38,517 nucleotides of DNA. Source: an uncultured bacterium. GTDB lineage: Bacteria > Bacillota > Clostridia > Oscillospirales > Oscillospiraceae. The notes beneath the pieces are model-generated. The model did not search any database. It was given only the letters and a program-made list of their open reading frames with translations, and was not told where the DNA came from. Shown one piece after another: positions 1 through 9,161 of this stretch. Every line of letters begins with the position of its first letter. The first letter of the stretch is position 1. The position numbers and the translations under genes were made by a program. The DNA lies in contig CASFCW010000026.1 in the NCBI GenBank assembly GCA_949293165.1, forward strand, positions 1-38,517, written 5' to 3'.

Positions 1-995
1 AAAATCCCGTCGCTGTTGACGTCGGTGGGGTCCAGATCCACGTAGCGGTCCAGCTGCTCCCGGCTGACGCCGCCCTCATCCAACGTCAGGTTGGCCAGAT
101 GCTCCCCCTGATAGGTGAGGATATCCACCGCCCGCCGCCCGTCGGACAGCTGGCTGGATACATAGAGCGCCCGGGCGGGCACATCGCCGGCCACGAAATT
201 TTCCTTCACTCCGTTGACTTCCAGGGACACAATGCCGTCGGACAGGGGGGCGGTGCTTTCAATCAGGAAGGAGCCGTCCCGCCAGCCGTATACATCCACG
301 GCGCTGTCAACGCCGCCCGCCCCCAGGCGGGCCACGGCGATCTCGCTGCGGGTGTCCTGGTCAATATCCGTGAGGGTGTAGCCGTTGTAGGCGGTGGTCA
401 TCCATTCCGCCGCCTTCAGCCGGGCAAGCTGGGGGATGGGGGTGGGGGTGGAGGACTGGCTGCTGGCGGGCGCGGCGACTTTGTGTACGTTCCGGGACAT
501 AGGCTCCTCAATGGAGTAGGCACCCAGCAGGTAGGAGCCCGTGCTCATCTGCCAGGAGACAACAACCTCCCGGTAGCCGCTGCCGTCCAGATCCACATAG
601 TCCACCCGGTAGATGGACGAGCCGTTGCCCTCCACCATGGCGCTGACGGTGTAGGTGTCCTCCGCCGTCTTGGTAAAGAAGCAGATTTTCAGCGGCTTTT
701 CCGCCTCCGAAATACGGAAAAAGGTGACGGCGGTCTCCCGCAGGCCGTCCCCGTCCAGGTCCTGCAGCTGGATCTGGGCGGTGTTGTTGCCCGCCATCAC
801 CGAGGTATCGCTGACCTCCGAGCCGTACTGCTGGGCCAGGGTGGATTTCAGGTTTTGAATGGTCTGGGTCAGACTGAGATAGTCTGCCGACCGCTCAGGG
901 CTTTGGTACAGGTCCTCCGGGGCGCTGAACAGGCAGCCGGACAGCATCAGCGCCGTTACAAGGACCCACAGCAGAACAGCTGCCTTTCGTTTCAT
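1..995 (-). CDS. Lipoprotein with FG-GAP/VCBS-like repeats (3' end outside window)
   Basis: At least 331 codons are visible and the stop lies beyond the left edge. The start ATG (993-995) opens a lipoprotein signal peptide: a basic MKRK, a hydrophobic run, then the lipobox LSGC with Cys21. The mature part repeats a short pattern of Asp-rich loop followed by a beta strand (QDLDGDGLRETAV, VDLDGSGYREVVV, DIDQDTRSEIAV, then DPTDVNSDGI at the edge). This is typical of FG-GAP/VCBS or EF-hand-like calcium loops. A Ser/Thr/Pro-rich linker lies near the middle. It should sit on the outer face of the membrane; its function is unknown. It lies downstream of the two-component genes on the same strand but a hairpin at 1139-1166 separates them. 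Confidence 0.8.
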   Translation of the reverse strand, partial: MKRKAAVLLWVLVTALMLSGCLFSAPEDLYQSPERSADYLSLTQTIQNLKSTLAQQYGSEVSDTSVMAGNNTAQIQLQDLDGDGLRETAVTFFRISEAEKPLKICFFTKTAEDTYTVSAMVEGNGSSIYRVDYVDLDGSGYREVVVSWQMSTGSYLLGAYSIEEPMSRNVHKVAAPASSQSSTPTPIPQLARLKAAEWMTTAYNGYTLTDIDQDTRSEIAVARLGAGGVDSAVDVYGWRDGSFLIESTAPLSDGIVSLEVNGVKENFVAGDVPARALYVSSQLSDGRRAVDILTYQGEHLANLTLDEGGVSREQLDRYVDLDPTDVNSDGI

Positions 996-1138
996 GCTGC
1001 CCACCTCGCCTTTCCTGGAATGGGGAATCAAACACAGCGGGCACGCCTGTGCGGCCCGGTGCATAGCTTCACCCCATTATCATACCATAGATTTTCGCCC
1101 TTGGATAGGGCTTTTCAAAAAAATTCAGAACAAATGTA

Positions 1139-1166
1139 CACCCGGCAGACCATTGTCTGCCGGGTG
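1139..1166 (-). terminator. Hairpin terminator after the sensor kinase gene
   Basis: CACCCGGCAGAC and GTCTGCCGGGTG form a perfect 12-bp stem with a 4-nt loop, 11 bp past the kinase stop. On the minus strand it is followed by a T-rich stretch. Confidence 0.75.
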
Positions 1167-1176
1167 CTTTGGCTGC

Positions 1177-3201
1177 TTATGTGGCCTGGGGCAGGGTGAC
1201 CATGGCTTTAAACAGGTCCCCGTCCACCACCAGGTGGAACTGTCCGCCTTGGAGCTCGGTCAGGCTGCGGGCGATGGACAGGCCCAGGCCGGAGCCCTCC
1301 GTGGTGCGGGAGCTATCACCCCGGACAAACCGCTCCATCAGCTGCTGAGCGGGGATGTTCAGCGGCTCCCGGGAGACGTTTTTCATGGACAGGGTGATGC
1401 TGCCCTTGCCCCGGGTCAGCTCAATGTAAATCCGGGTGCCCTCCATGGCGTACTTGGCGCAGTTGCCCAACAGGTTGTCCATAACCCGCCACAGATGGCG
1501 GCCGTCGGCGTAGACGTAGCTGTCCCCCTCCGGGATGGTGCAGACCACGGACAGCTGCCGGGCCTCCAGCTTTTCCCCGTATTCCCCCAGGGCCTGATCC
1601 AGCAGCTGGGCCAGGCTGATCCGCTCCCGGTTGACCGTCAGCGCGCCGGTGGATGCCTTGGAGGCCTCCACCAGATCCTCCGTCAGCTTTTTCAGCCGCT
1701 GGGATTTCCGTTCCAGTACCTGGATGTATTCCACCGCCTTGGGGTCGGTCTGCTCTGTGGTGTTGAGCAAATTGACGTAGTTGATGATGGAGGTCAGGGG
1801 GGTTTTCAAATCATGGGAGACGTTGGTAATCAGCTCGGCCTTGAACCGCTCGCTTTTCATCTGCTCATTGACGGCGGAGGTCAGGCCGGCGGAGATGTTG
1901 TTCAGGGCCTCGGCGTGGCTTTTCAGGTCGCCGGGGAGGCGGGCGGTGTCGATCTGGTGGTTCAGGTTGCCCGCCGCGATGACCTGGGCGCCCTTCCGGA
2001 CCCGCCAGAAGCCGGCCGACCACCAGCACAGCCCCAGAAGGACGGCCAGGTTGATTAGTATGCCCGGGATGGGCTGGTACCGGCGGAAAAGCGGCAGATG
2101 ATCCACCGCGAAAATGAGGATGAGATAGCCCAGAAAATACAAAGCCGACTTCCAGGTAATGGACAGGCTGGATACAAAGGAGGATATGATCCGCCACAGC
2201 CAGCCCGCCAGCCGGCAGACCAGGGTGGTGGAGCGGAGGGATCTGGTCTTGAGCCGCACCGCCAGGGTGCGCAGCGCCAGGGCGGCCACCAGGGCCAGAC
2301 CTGTTATGGCACAGCCCAGGGCGGCGGGCAGAAGGCCCAGCAGGGTGGTATCCATATATTCCATCCAGTAGCGGGCCGACTGGAGAAATTCCAGCAGATA
2401 GGCGCTGCCCAGGACCAGAACGAGGCCTGCCGCCCCCACATAGAACTCGGTAAAGATGTGGTCCTGCCAGGACAGGACGGGTCCCTCCAGGCCGGGGCGG
2501 TAGCCGGAGACCGCAAGGAGGAACAGAAACAGCGCGCCCGCGGTCACAGCCAGCAGGGTGGAGGCGCCCAGGTAGGAGGAAAAGTTGGAAATCGAAGCCT
2601 GATATTGGAGGGAAAGGGTATAGAAGTCGTCCTCCACCGTCATATTCTCACAGCGGACCACGCCGTAGCGGAGCACCAGGTCCTCCGCGGGAAAGGACAG
2701 CTCCTCCACCGAATTGGCGTAGGCGGCGGAATAATCCACGGTGGAGGAGGCCTGGGTCTGGTTCAGGTTGATCTCCTCATCGCTGTACTGCAAGGTGGCA
2801 TAGTAGACCTGGTTCACCGTGTCCTCCAGGGAGGCGCCGGACCGGTCCAGGTTGCCATACAGCAGGGTGGTCCCGTCCATGGACAGCAGCTGAAAGCGGA
2901 AATTGGTGTTTTCCGGCAGCAGGGACTGGCTGATCTGGTTGGCCATGGACTGGTAGCGCTGCTGCTCCAGGTAGGAGGCCTCCTGCTCCAGGGCGTCCAT
3001 ACACCGGACGTAGCTGACCACATCGTCCTCCCGCTGCTCCAGCAGTACCTGGAAGGCGTCGGTGTTTTCCAGCTCCCCCGCCTCCATGTATGGGACGCAC
3101 ATCAGGCACCGCGTACCCAGAAACCCGGCGGCAAACACCGACAGGAGGTACAAAAACCAGACCAACACCCGGAGTGGGATGTTCTGCCGTACCTGTTTCA
3201 C
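1177..3201 (-). CDS. Membrane sensor histidine kinase (VanS/PhoR-like)
   Basis: A 674-residue sensor kinase. One membrane segment is at about 11-30, an extracytoplasmic sensing region at about 35-205, and several more hydrophobic segments lie between about 211 and 397, so this is more membrane-embedded than a two-segment VanS. A HAMP-like linker follows. The phosphoacceptor motif is SHDLKTPLTS with His463, the N box is DNLLGNCAKYA near 575-585, and the G box is GSGLGLS near 637-643. It starts with GTG (3199-3201), which overlaps the response regulator TGA in the 4-base GTGA arrangement, so the two proteins are translationally coupled. The signal sensed is unknown. Confidence 0.93.
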   Translation of the reverse strand: MKQVRQNIPLRVLVWFLYLLSVFAAGFLGTRCLMCVPYMEAGELENTDAFQVLLEQREDDVVSYVRCMDALEQEASYLEQQRYQSMANQISQSLLPENTNFRFQLLSMDGTTLLYGNLDRSGASLEDTVNQVYYATLQYSDEEINLNQTQASSTVDYSAAYANSVEELSFPAEDLVLRYGVVRCENMTVEDDFYTLSLQYQASISNFSSYLGASTLLAVTAGALFLFLLAVSGYRPGLEGPVLSWQDHIFTEFYVGAAGLVLVLGSAYLLEFLQSARYWMEYMDTTLLGLLPAALGCAITGLALVAALALRTLAVRLKTRSLRSTTLVCRLAGWLWRIISSFVSSLSITWKSALYFLGYLILIFAVDHLPLFRRYQPIPGILINLAVLLGLCWWSAGFWRVRKGAQVIAAGNLNHQIDTARLPGDLKSHAEALNNISAGLTSAVNEQMKSERFKAELITNVSHDLKTPLTSIINYVNLLNTTEQTDPKAVEYIQVLERKSQRLKKLTEDLVEASKASTGALTVNRERISLAQLLDQALGEYGEKLEARQLSVVCTIPEGDSYVYADGRHLWRVMDNLLGNCAKYAMEGTRIYIELTRGKGSITLSMKNVSREPLNIPAQQLMERFVRGDSSRTTEGSGLGLSIARSLTELQGGQFHLVVDGDLFKAMVTLPQAT

Positions 3202-3896
3202 TTAAAATCCCCCTTGTCGATCTTGTAGCCCAGCCCCCACACGACCTTCAAGTACCGGGGCTCGGCAGGGTTGATCTCGATTTTCTCCCGCAGGTGGCGG
3301 ATATGGACGGCCACGGTATTTTCCGAGCCATAGGCGGGGTCGTTCCACACCTGCTCATAAATCTGGGAGGAGGAGAACACCTGGCCGGGGTGGCTGAGCA
3401 GCAGCTTGAGGATGTTGTACTCAATGGGGGTCAGGGAGACCGGGTCTCCGTCCACCGTCACCGACTTGGCCCCGTCGTCCATGGAAATGGGGCCCACGGA
3501 AAGCAGGCTGGCGCTTTTGCCGGCGCCGCCCAGGGAGGTGTACCGGCGCAGCTGGCTTTTCACCCGGGCGACGACCTCCAGGGGGTTGAAGGGCTTGGTG
3601 ATGTAGTCGTCCGCGCCGATGTTCAGACCCAGGATCTTGTCCGCGTCCTCGCTTTTGGCGGTGAGCAGGATGATGGGGATGTTGGTTTCCTCCCGCAGCT
3701 TGGCTGTGGCCCGGATGCCATCCAACTGGGGCATCATCACGTCCATCAGGATCAGATGCACGTCGTTGGCGGCCACCGCGGCCAGTGCCTCCTGGCCGTT
3801 GTAGGTTTTAATGGTTTTATATCCCTCACTGGTGAGGTAAATGTCCAGTGCGGAGACAATATCCCTGTCGTCGTCACAAATCAAAATGGTGTACAT
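3198..3896 (-). CDS. OmpR-family response regulator (VanR-like)
   Basis: A 232-residue regulator. The N-terminal receiver domain has the acidic pocket (CDDD, residues 7-10), phosphoacceptor Asp52 in LILMDVMMP, Thr78 in LLTAK and Lys100 in TKPFNP. The C-terminal half is a winged helix of the OmpR/PhoB type, including AVHIRHLREKIE and the terminal RYLKVVWGLGYKI. It would be phosphorylated by the kinase encoded directly downstream, with which it overlaps by 4 bp. It has its own likely promoter at 3971-3998. The targets are not evident; the two nearby lipoprotein genes are candidates by position only. Confidence 0.94.
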   Translation of the reverse strand: MYTILICDDDRDIVSALDIYLTSEGYKTIKTYNGQEALAAVAANDVHLILMDVMMPQLDGIRATAKLREETNIPIILLTAKSEDADKILGLNIGADDYITKPFNPLEVVARVKSQLRRYTSLGGAGKSASLLSVGPISMDDGAKSVTVDGDPVSLTPIEYNILKLLLSHPGQVFSSSQIYEQVWNDPAYGSENTVAVHIRHLREKIEINPAEPRYLKVVWGLGYKIDKGDFK

Positions 3897-3970
3897 GTCC
3901 CTTTTCTCCCTTTTCCGCCCGCCGGTATGCGGCCATACCGCCCGGGCTGTCAGATTTCCTGCTTGTTACT

Positions 3971-3998
3971 AGGATAGCATACGGGTATGAAGTTGCAA
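3971..3998 (-). promoter_or_regulatory. Likely sigma-A promoter of the response regulator operon
   Basis: On the minus strand TTGCAA (3993-3998) and TATCCT (3971-3976) are 16 bp apart, about 75 bp ahead of the regulator start. A perfect 10-bp palindrome, TTCTTAAGAA (4007-4016), lies just upstream of the -35 box and could be a regulator site. Confidence 0.55.
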
Positions 3999-4088
3999 GG
4001 GTGAATTTCTTAAGAAGCGTTAAATTTTCAAGGGGGAAAGGGAAAAAGAAAATTGGGGAAGAAAGCAAAGAAAGCAGCGGGAAAACAG

Positions 4089-4117
4089 TTGATTTTCCCC
4101 GGCGACAGATATATAAT
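4089..4117 (+). promoter_or_regulatory. Sigma-A promoter of the 4171 lipoprotein gene
   Basis: TTGATT (4089-4094) and a perfect TATAAT (4112-4117) are separated by 17 bp. The ribosome site AAAGGAGG (4161-4168) follows before the ATG. Confidence 0.75.
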
Positions 4118-4170
4118 CTATACATTTACAGATCATCCTTTGGGTAACCGGAGGATGGCAAAAGGAGGAA

Positions 4171-4977
4171 ATGAAAATGAAAAAGTTTTTTGCTCTGCTC
4201 CTGTCTGTCAGCGCCCTGATGACCCTTGCGGCCTGCGGCGGCGACACCAGCGGCAGCTCCAGCCAGAGCCAGGACCCCCAGAGCTCTGTCAGCTCCCAGC
4301 AGCAGGGCGACGCCAGCCAGACCGAGGTCGACGTGATGTCCTATGGGGAGTACATGGCCGCCCCCCTGGACTCCGAGGTGGTGATCCAGGCCTATGTCCA
4401 GGCCAAGCAGTCCTGGTGGGAGAATCAGGCCACTGTCTACGCCCAGGATCAGGACGGCGCCTACTTCCTGTACAACATGGCCTGCTCCGAGGAGGACTAC
4501 CAGCTGCTGACCCCCGGCACCTGCATCCGGGTCTCCGGCTACAAGGCTGAGTGGTCCGGCGAGGTGGAGATCATCGACGCCACCTTTGAGATCGTGGAGG
4601 GCAACACCTTCCTGGCCGAGCCTCTGGACGTGACCTCCATGCTGGGCAGCGAGGATCTCATCGACTATCAGAACCAGTTCGTCAACTTCAAGGGCCTGAC
4701 GGTGGAGGCCGCCGGCAAGGATGACGCCGGCAACGACGTGGCCTTCCTGTATAACTGGGACGGCTCCGGCACCGAGGGCGACGACCTGTACTTCAACGTC
4801 TCCTATGAGGGCCAGACCTACACCTTCACCGTGGAGTCCTACCTGTGCGACAGCACCACCGAGGTCTACTCCGCTGTTAAGGCGTTGGAGATCGGCCAGA
4901 CCATCGACGCCCAGGGCTTCCTGTACTGGTATGAGGGCGTCAACCCCCACATCACCTCTGTGACTGTGGTGGAGTAA
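4171..4977 (+). CDS. Secreted lipoprotein, OB-fold-like, function unknown
   Basis: A 268-residue protein. The signal peptide MKMKKFFALLLSVSALMT ends in the lipobox LAAC with Cys22, followed by a Ser/Gln-rich linker to about residue 50. The mature protein is acidic and looks like two repeats of a small beta-barrel domain: the phrases 'VVIQAYVQAKQSWW...CIRVSGYKAEW' and 'QFVNFKGLTVEAAG...QTIDAQGFLYWY' have the feel of OB-fold lipoproteins. This assignment is by pattern, not a firm family match. The start is set by AAAGGAGG three bases before the ATG. It is monocistronic, divergent from the response regulator, and ends just before a long hairpin at 5001-5038. Confidence 0.82.
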   Translation: MKMKKFFALLLSVSALMTLAACGGDTSGSSSQSQDPQSSVSSQQQGDASQTEVDVMSYGEYMAAPLDSEVVIQAYVQAKQSWWENQATVYAQDQDGAYFLYNMACSEEDYQLLTPGTCIRVSGYKAEWSGEVEIIDATFEIVEGNTFLAEPLDVTSMLGSEDLIDYQNQFVNFKGLTVEAAGKDDAGNDVAFLYNWDGSGTEGDDLYFNVSYEGQTYTFTVESYLCDSTTEVYSAVKALEIGQTIDAQGFLYWYEGVNPHITSVTVVE

Positions 4978-5000
4978 TAAACGGTATACATAAAACAATG

Positions 5001-5038
5001 ACGGCCCGGGCCGCTGGGAATCCAGCGGCCCGGGCCGT
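5001..5038. terminator. 17-bp perfect GC-rich hairpin between convergent genes
   Basis: The arms 5001-5017 and 5022-5038 are perfectly complementary with a 4-nt loop. The minus-strand side is followed by CATTGTTTTATG, so it probably ends the aldolase operon and may act in both directions. Confidence 0.8.
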
Positions 5039-5072
5039 TGTGGCGTCATATGGACGGGAACACAGGGTGGCG

Positions 5073-5828
5073 TCAACACTGCTCCATTTGTTTGACCATA
5101 CCTTGGATTCCCTTCTTCAGCAGCCCCAGCTCGCTGTCGCAGCTGAATATGGTCATGCCCCGCTGCCGCCACATACGGAGAAACGCCGTGTCGGAGGCAA
5201 TGATCCCGCAAGGCAAGCCGTTGTCCTTGGCGGCTTGGAGCACCTGGCCGATGGCCTCCTCCATGTCAGGGGTGTGGAACTGGCCCATGTGGCCCAGGTC
5301 ACAGGCAAGGTCGTTGGGGCCGATCAGCAGCCCGTCTATACCGGCTACGGCAGCAATCTTTTCCGCGTTGGACACCCCCAGCCTGGTTTCAATCTGGGCA
5401 AACAGCATGGTGCGCCCATTGGCTTTCCGCGTGTATTCCGCCAGCTTTCCAGGGTTGTAATTGCTGTGGGGGCGCATGGTGGAAATCCCCCTGGCGCCCA
5501 GAGGCGCGTATTTGCTTAGGTGAACCAGCGCCCTGGCCTGCTCCTCCGTTTCCAGCATGGGGACCAGAATCCCGTCCACGCCGGCGTCCAGGTATTTTTG
5601 AATGCACTCCCGGGAAATTTGGGGGATACGGACGATAACGGGAAATTGGATTCCGTTGGCCACGGACGCGATGGCGGCAACCTGGGAATAGTCAAAATAG
5701 CCGTGCTCGCAGTCCACGATGACAAAATCCAGACCGGCCGCCTGCATCAGACGCACCAGATTGGGGGCCCCGATCTCAGACAGAAAGGCGCCAAGGACGG
5801 CACCGCCGGCGTGAATGGTTTCCTTCAT
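5073..5828 (-). CDS. HpcH/HpaI-family class II aldolase
   Basis: A 251-residue enzyme of the HpcH/HpaI family (relatives include 2-dehydro-3-deoxyglucarate aldolase and 2,4-dihydroxyhept-2-enedioate aldolase). These cleave 2-keto-acids to pyruvate and an aldehyde with a divalent metal. Visible active-site features are the base His42 in DCEHG, Arg67 in VRIPQ, the metal ligands Glu147 in QIETRLG and Asp173 in GPNDL. It is the last gene of the TRAP operon, and its ATG overlaps the kinase stop as ATGA (5825-5828). The exact substrate cannot be read from the sequence. Since a sugar kinase precedes it, a phosphorylated hydroxy-keto acid is possible. Confidence 0.92.
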   Translation of the reverse strand: MKETIHAGGAVLGAFLSEIGAPNLVRLMQAAGLDFVIVDCEHGYFDYSQVAAIASVANGIQFPVIVRIPQISRECIQKYLDAGVDGILVPMLETEEQARALVHLSKYAPLGARGISTMRPHSNYNPGKLAEYTRKANGRTMLFAQIETRLGVSNAEKIAAVAGIDGLLIGPNDLACDLGHMGQFHTPDMEEAIGQVLQAAKDNGLPCGIIASDTAFLRMWRQRGMTIFSCDSELGLLKKGIQGMVKQMEQC

Positions 5829-7195
5829 GACGCATTACCCCTTTCCTGATGTGCCTGCTGTGCCACACACCGCTGGGCCAGCCGGAACATCCCGCTGTAT
5901 ACCTCATCCTGCTGGGCGGTGACAGAGGCGCTGACGCCCAGCTCCCGGCAGATCGCGTCCCGGAGGAAGGGGTTTTTCAGCACCGCCCCGCCCGCGAAAT
6001 GGAGCGTGCCCTGGAATGGCTCGTGGCGGCACAGGACGGCGGCAAAACGCTTGTACTGCCGGCCGTAATCCTGGGCTGTGGCGGAAATGACGTGCTCCGG
6101 CGTAAAGTTGGCGTGGTTAATGTGCAGGATCTTGCCGTCGGCCAGGCGGTCGGGCAGCTCGTAGAAGCCGCAGTCCACCTCCAGCCCGCCGGTGGATTCC
6201 CCTTGGGTGCACTCCCGCTGAATCCGCTGCCAGATCTCCTCCCTGGACAAGGAAATGCCGAAGATTTTTTCCCCCACCTGACGCATGTAGTCGATCTGCA
6301 CATCGAAATTCCGCCCGCCCGGCATTCGGGAAACCACGTAGCAGTAGTTGTTGTCAAAATAGGGCCGGATCTCGTAGTTGCCTGGGAGATACTCGTCCCG
6401 AATCAGGATCAGCTGCCCGCTGGTCCCGATGTGGATGACCATATCCCCCGATTTAGCGCCGGTGCCGAACACGCTGGTCTGTACGTCTCCCAGGTCGGGG
6501 TAGACGGCCAGATTCAGGCCGTCCCCGTCATAATAGCCGCAGCAGGACAGGTCGGATACAATCTCCGGCAGGCGCAGAAAGCCCAGCCCGGCCCGGGCCA
6601 GAATATCCTGATTCCATGTTTTCCTGCCCAGGTCCACAAAGCCCATGGGGGCGGCATTGGTAATGTGGCAGATATGCTGCCCGGTCAACTGGTGAATGAT
6701 GTATGACCCCAGGGTATCTACCCGGACCTCCCCCTGGGAGGATAAGTTCTCCTCCTGGAACAGGGTGTAGAGGTTGCACAGCGCCAGGGCCGGCTTGATG
6801 GGGACGCCGGTGGACTCCATGACCTCCGGCGGGATCATTTCTTCCAAATCCTCCATATAGCGCCGCCCGGTACGGGGGTTTTCCTTCAGGCAGCGGGTGT
6901 CCTGCCAGGAAATATAGGTGTCCCGGGGACGCTGGGGATGGCTGAGCACGCAGCCGTGCTGCTGGGTGGAGAACAGGATGCCCTGGATGTCCCTGGTCAT
7001 CATGGCGCATTTGGCGATGATGTCCCGGATCACGTCCACAATGGCCATAGCGTCCACCTCAAAATAGCGGGGATCGGGGTTGGACAGCGGCTGCGGGGTG
7101 TGGCATTTTTTGGTATAGAGCACCGTGGGATGCTCCAGATCGTATATCGCGGCTTTGATAAATGTGCTTCCTACATCAACTGCGATGAAGTTCAT
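5825..7195 (-). CDS. FGGY-family carbohydrate kinase
   Basis: A 456-residue FGGY kinase, close to the family norm of about 480-500. Domain I begins with the phosphate loop AVDVGSTFIKAAIYD (residues 5-19), then FSTQQHG near 75-81 and the WQDTR motif at 97-101. Domain II has HIGTSGQLILI, and FAGGAVLKNP stands near the C-terminus at the place of the usual GGGARNP adenosine motif. It would phosphorylate a sugar, polyol or sugar acid brought in by the TRAP system. A ribosome site GGAGGC lies ahead of the ATG. It sits 41 bp downstream of dctM and is coupled to the aldolase by a 4-bp overlap. Confidence 0.9.
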   Translation of the reverse strand: MNFIAVDVGSTFIKAAIYDLEHPTVLYTKKCHTPQPLSNPDPRYFEVDAMAIVDVIRDIIAKCAMMTRDIQGILFSTQQHGCVLSHPQRPRDTYISWQDTRCLKENPRTGRRYMEDLEEMIPPEVMESTGVPIKPALALCNLYTLFQEENLSSQGEVRVDTLGSYIIHQLTGQHICHITNAAPMGFVDLGRKTWNQDILARAGLGFLRLPEIVSDLSCCGYYDGDGLNLAVYPDLGDVQTSVFGTGAKSGDMVIHIGTSGQLILIRDEYLPGNYEIRPYFDNNYCYVVSRMPGGRNFDVQIDYMRQVGEKIFGISLSREEIWQRIQRECTQGESTGGLEVDCGFYELPDRLADGKILHINHANFTPEHVISATAQDYGRQYKRFAAVLCRHEPFQGTLHFAGGAVLKNPFLRDAICRELGVSASVTAQQDEVYSGMFRLAQRCVAQQAHQERGNAS

Positions 7196-7236
7196 GAAAC
7201 AGCCTCCTAGTCAGTCTACATATGAAATTCAGGCCG

Positions 7237-8535
7237 TCATCCGCCCATCAGAAGGTTGGGCAGCCAGGTGACCAGGCCGGGGACAGCCCACAGGATCACA
7301 ACCTCACCCATCAGCAGGAGGATCCAGGGGATCAGCTTCTGGCTGACCTGCTCCATGCTCAGCTTTTGCAGGCTGCAGGTGGTCATGAGGACCACGCCCA
7401 CAGGGGGAGTGATGTTTCCGATCATGGCAATGATGATGATGCAGATACCCGCGTGGATGGGGTCAAAGCCGGCTCCCTCGATCATAGGCAGGATCATGGG
7501 GACAAAGACCATGATATTCACATTGGGGTCGCTGAGGCAGCCCAGGATCAGGAACAGGACCGTGATGCACAGGGCGGTAAGCAGCTTGCTGTCCCCGGCG
7601 AAGGCGGAAAAGGCGCCATAGAGGGTGTCCTGCAGATTTTCCGCGGTGAGCACAAAGCTGAAGCACTTGGAGGCGGGGATGATGAGAAGCACGGAGCCGC
7701 TGGCAATGAACACGCTTTTCAGGCTTTCAATAAAGTCCCGGAATTTCATGGTGTGGTACACGATTACACCCAGCACCAGGGCGTACAGCACGGCCAGAGC
7801 GGCGGCCTCGGTGGTGGTAACAATGCCCTGGTAGATCCCGCCCAGCAGGATGACGGGGGTGAGCAGGGGCAGGATGCAGGACAGGAAGGAGTGGAGCAGG
7901 TGGGTCAGGTAGTACCGCCAGCCCTTCCACTTCAAGCATGGGCCGTCGTTGCGAATGGACCAGATGAACACGTAGGCCATCATGATTAAGCCCATAAACA
8001 GGCCGGGGACGATGCCGCCGAACAGCAGCTTGCCCACAGAGACGTTGGCCACCATGGCGTAGACCACCGCGGGGATGCTGGGGGGGATGATGGGGCCGAT
8101 GGTGGAGGACGCGATGGTGGTGCAGGCGCTGAAATTCTTGTCGAAGCCCTCATCCACCATGGCACGGTAAGCCAGGTTGCCGATGCCGCCGGCGTCGGCC
8201 ACGGCGGAGCCGGACATGCCGGCGAATATCACAGACGTGGTGATGTTCACGTGGCCCATACCGCCAGGGATATAACCCACCAGATCCCGGCAGAAACCGA
8301 AGATCCGGTCGGATACGGAGGTGCGGTTCATCACCTCGGCGGTGAGAATGAACAGGGGGATGGCAATGAGGGAGAAATTGTTCAGCCCGGTAAACATCCG
8401 GGTGCCCATCATGGACAGGCTGATCCCTGAGCCAAAGGCGTAGAGGAAGGAGGAGGTAATCATCGCCGCGGCAATGGGCATGCCGAACAGGAAAAATAGG
8501 ATGAAGGTCAGCAAAAAGATGGCAAAGGGCGTCAT
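7237..8535 (-). CDS. dctM: TRAP transporter large permease (DctM)
   Basis: A 432-residue, highly hydrophobic protein with about 12 membrane segments, the size and pattern of DctM. Typical stretches are FGMPIAAAMITSSFLYA at the N-terminus, AGMSGSAVADAGGIG near 110-125, and ITPPVGVVLM near the C-terminus. It forms the ion-coupled channel with DctQ and takes substrate from DctP. Its start overlaps the dctQ stop by 4 bp (8532-8535). Confidence 0.96.
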   Translation of the reverse strand: MTPFAIFLLTFILFFLFGMPIAAAMITSSFLYAFGSGISLSMMGTRMFTGLNNFSLIAIPLFILTAEVMNRTSVSDRIFGFCRDLVGYIPGGMGHVNITTSVIFAGMSGSAVADAGGIGNLAYRAMVDEGFDKNFSACTTIASSTIGPIIPPSIPAVVYAMVANVSVGKLLFGGIVPGLFMGLIMMAYVFIWSIRNDGPCLKWKGWRYYLTHLLHSFLSCILPLLTPVILLGGIYQGIVTTTEAAALAVLYALVLGVIVYHTMKFRDFIESLKSVFIASGSVLLIIPASKCFSFVLTAENLQDTLYGAFSAFAGDSKLLTALCITVLFLILGCLSDPNVNIMVFVPMILPMIEGAGFDPIHAGICIIIIAMIGNITPPVGVVLMTTCSLQKLSMEQVSQKLIPWILLLMGEVVILWAVPGLVTWLPNLLMGG

Positions 8536-9044
8536 ACGGGCACCTCCTGATCTGAAGCGTGGTCAAATATGCCGGCAATATCCTGCACCAGGTTGCACAG
8601 GATGTGGAAGCACATCAGCACAAAGGAGACAGGGAGGATGACATAGACGTATTCCAGGGGGACGCGCATTACGTTGGAAATGGGCAGCGTATTCATCAGG
8701 TTCAACAGGGGTGGAACATAGCAAAGGAACATGGCCATCATAATCAGATCCATGAGGGCACGGAGGATGAATTGCACCGGCCGGGGCAGGTAGTGGATAA
8801 TCGCCGTGATGTTCAGGTGGCTGCTGGTGCTCATGGCGTAAGCGGCGGCCAGAAATCCAAACCAGACGAACAGAAACCCGTTCAGTTCATCTGACCAGTT
8901 CAGGCCGCTGTGGAACAGGTAGCGCAGCGCCGCGTTTACAATCATCACCGTGAACAGCAGGCCCAGGCTGACACAGCCCAGAAACATTTCTATCCTCTGC
9001 AGGGCTTTGTTTACCGCAGCAAGTCCATGGCAAACCGTTTTCAT
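8532..9044 (-). CDS. dctQ: TRAP transporter small permease (DctQ)
   Basis: A 170-residue protein with four membrane segments. It contains the DctQ hallmarks near the first two segments (VMIVNAALRYLFHSGLNWSDELNGFLFVWFGFLAAAY). It acts with DctM. A ribosome site GAAAGGAG precedes the ATG. An intercistronic hairpin at 9082-9119 separates it from dctP. Confidence 0.94.
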   Translation of the reverse strand: MKTVCHGLAAVNKALQRIEMFLGCVSLGLLFTVMIVNAALRYLFHSGLNWSDELNGFLFVWFGFLAAAYAMSTSSHLNITAIIHYLPRPVQFILRALMDLIMMAMFLCYVPPLLNLMNTLPISNVMRVPLEYVYVILPVSFVLMCFHILCNLVQDIAGIFDHASDQEVPV

Positions 9045-9081
9045 AGGATCGGCTCCTTTCTGAGAGATAAGGAATAAAAGG

Positions 9082-9119
9082 GGCCTGCGGAATGTCCCGA
9101 AGGCAGGATTCCGCAGGCC
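9082..9119 (-). promoter_or_regulatory. Intercistronic hairpin between dctP and dctQ
   Basis: GGCCTGCGGAAT (9082-9093) and ATTCCGCAGGCC (9108-9119) make a perfect 12-bp stem with a 14-nt loop. No U-run follows. Placed after the binding-protein gene, it probably protects the dctP message from decay or partly attenuates, so that binding protein is made in excess over the membrane subunits. Confidence 0.65.
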
Positions 9120-9161
9120 GCCCCTTGGAAACAGGATGGATGAATGAGTACAGACTCGGAA

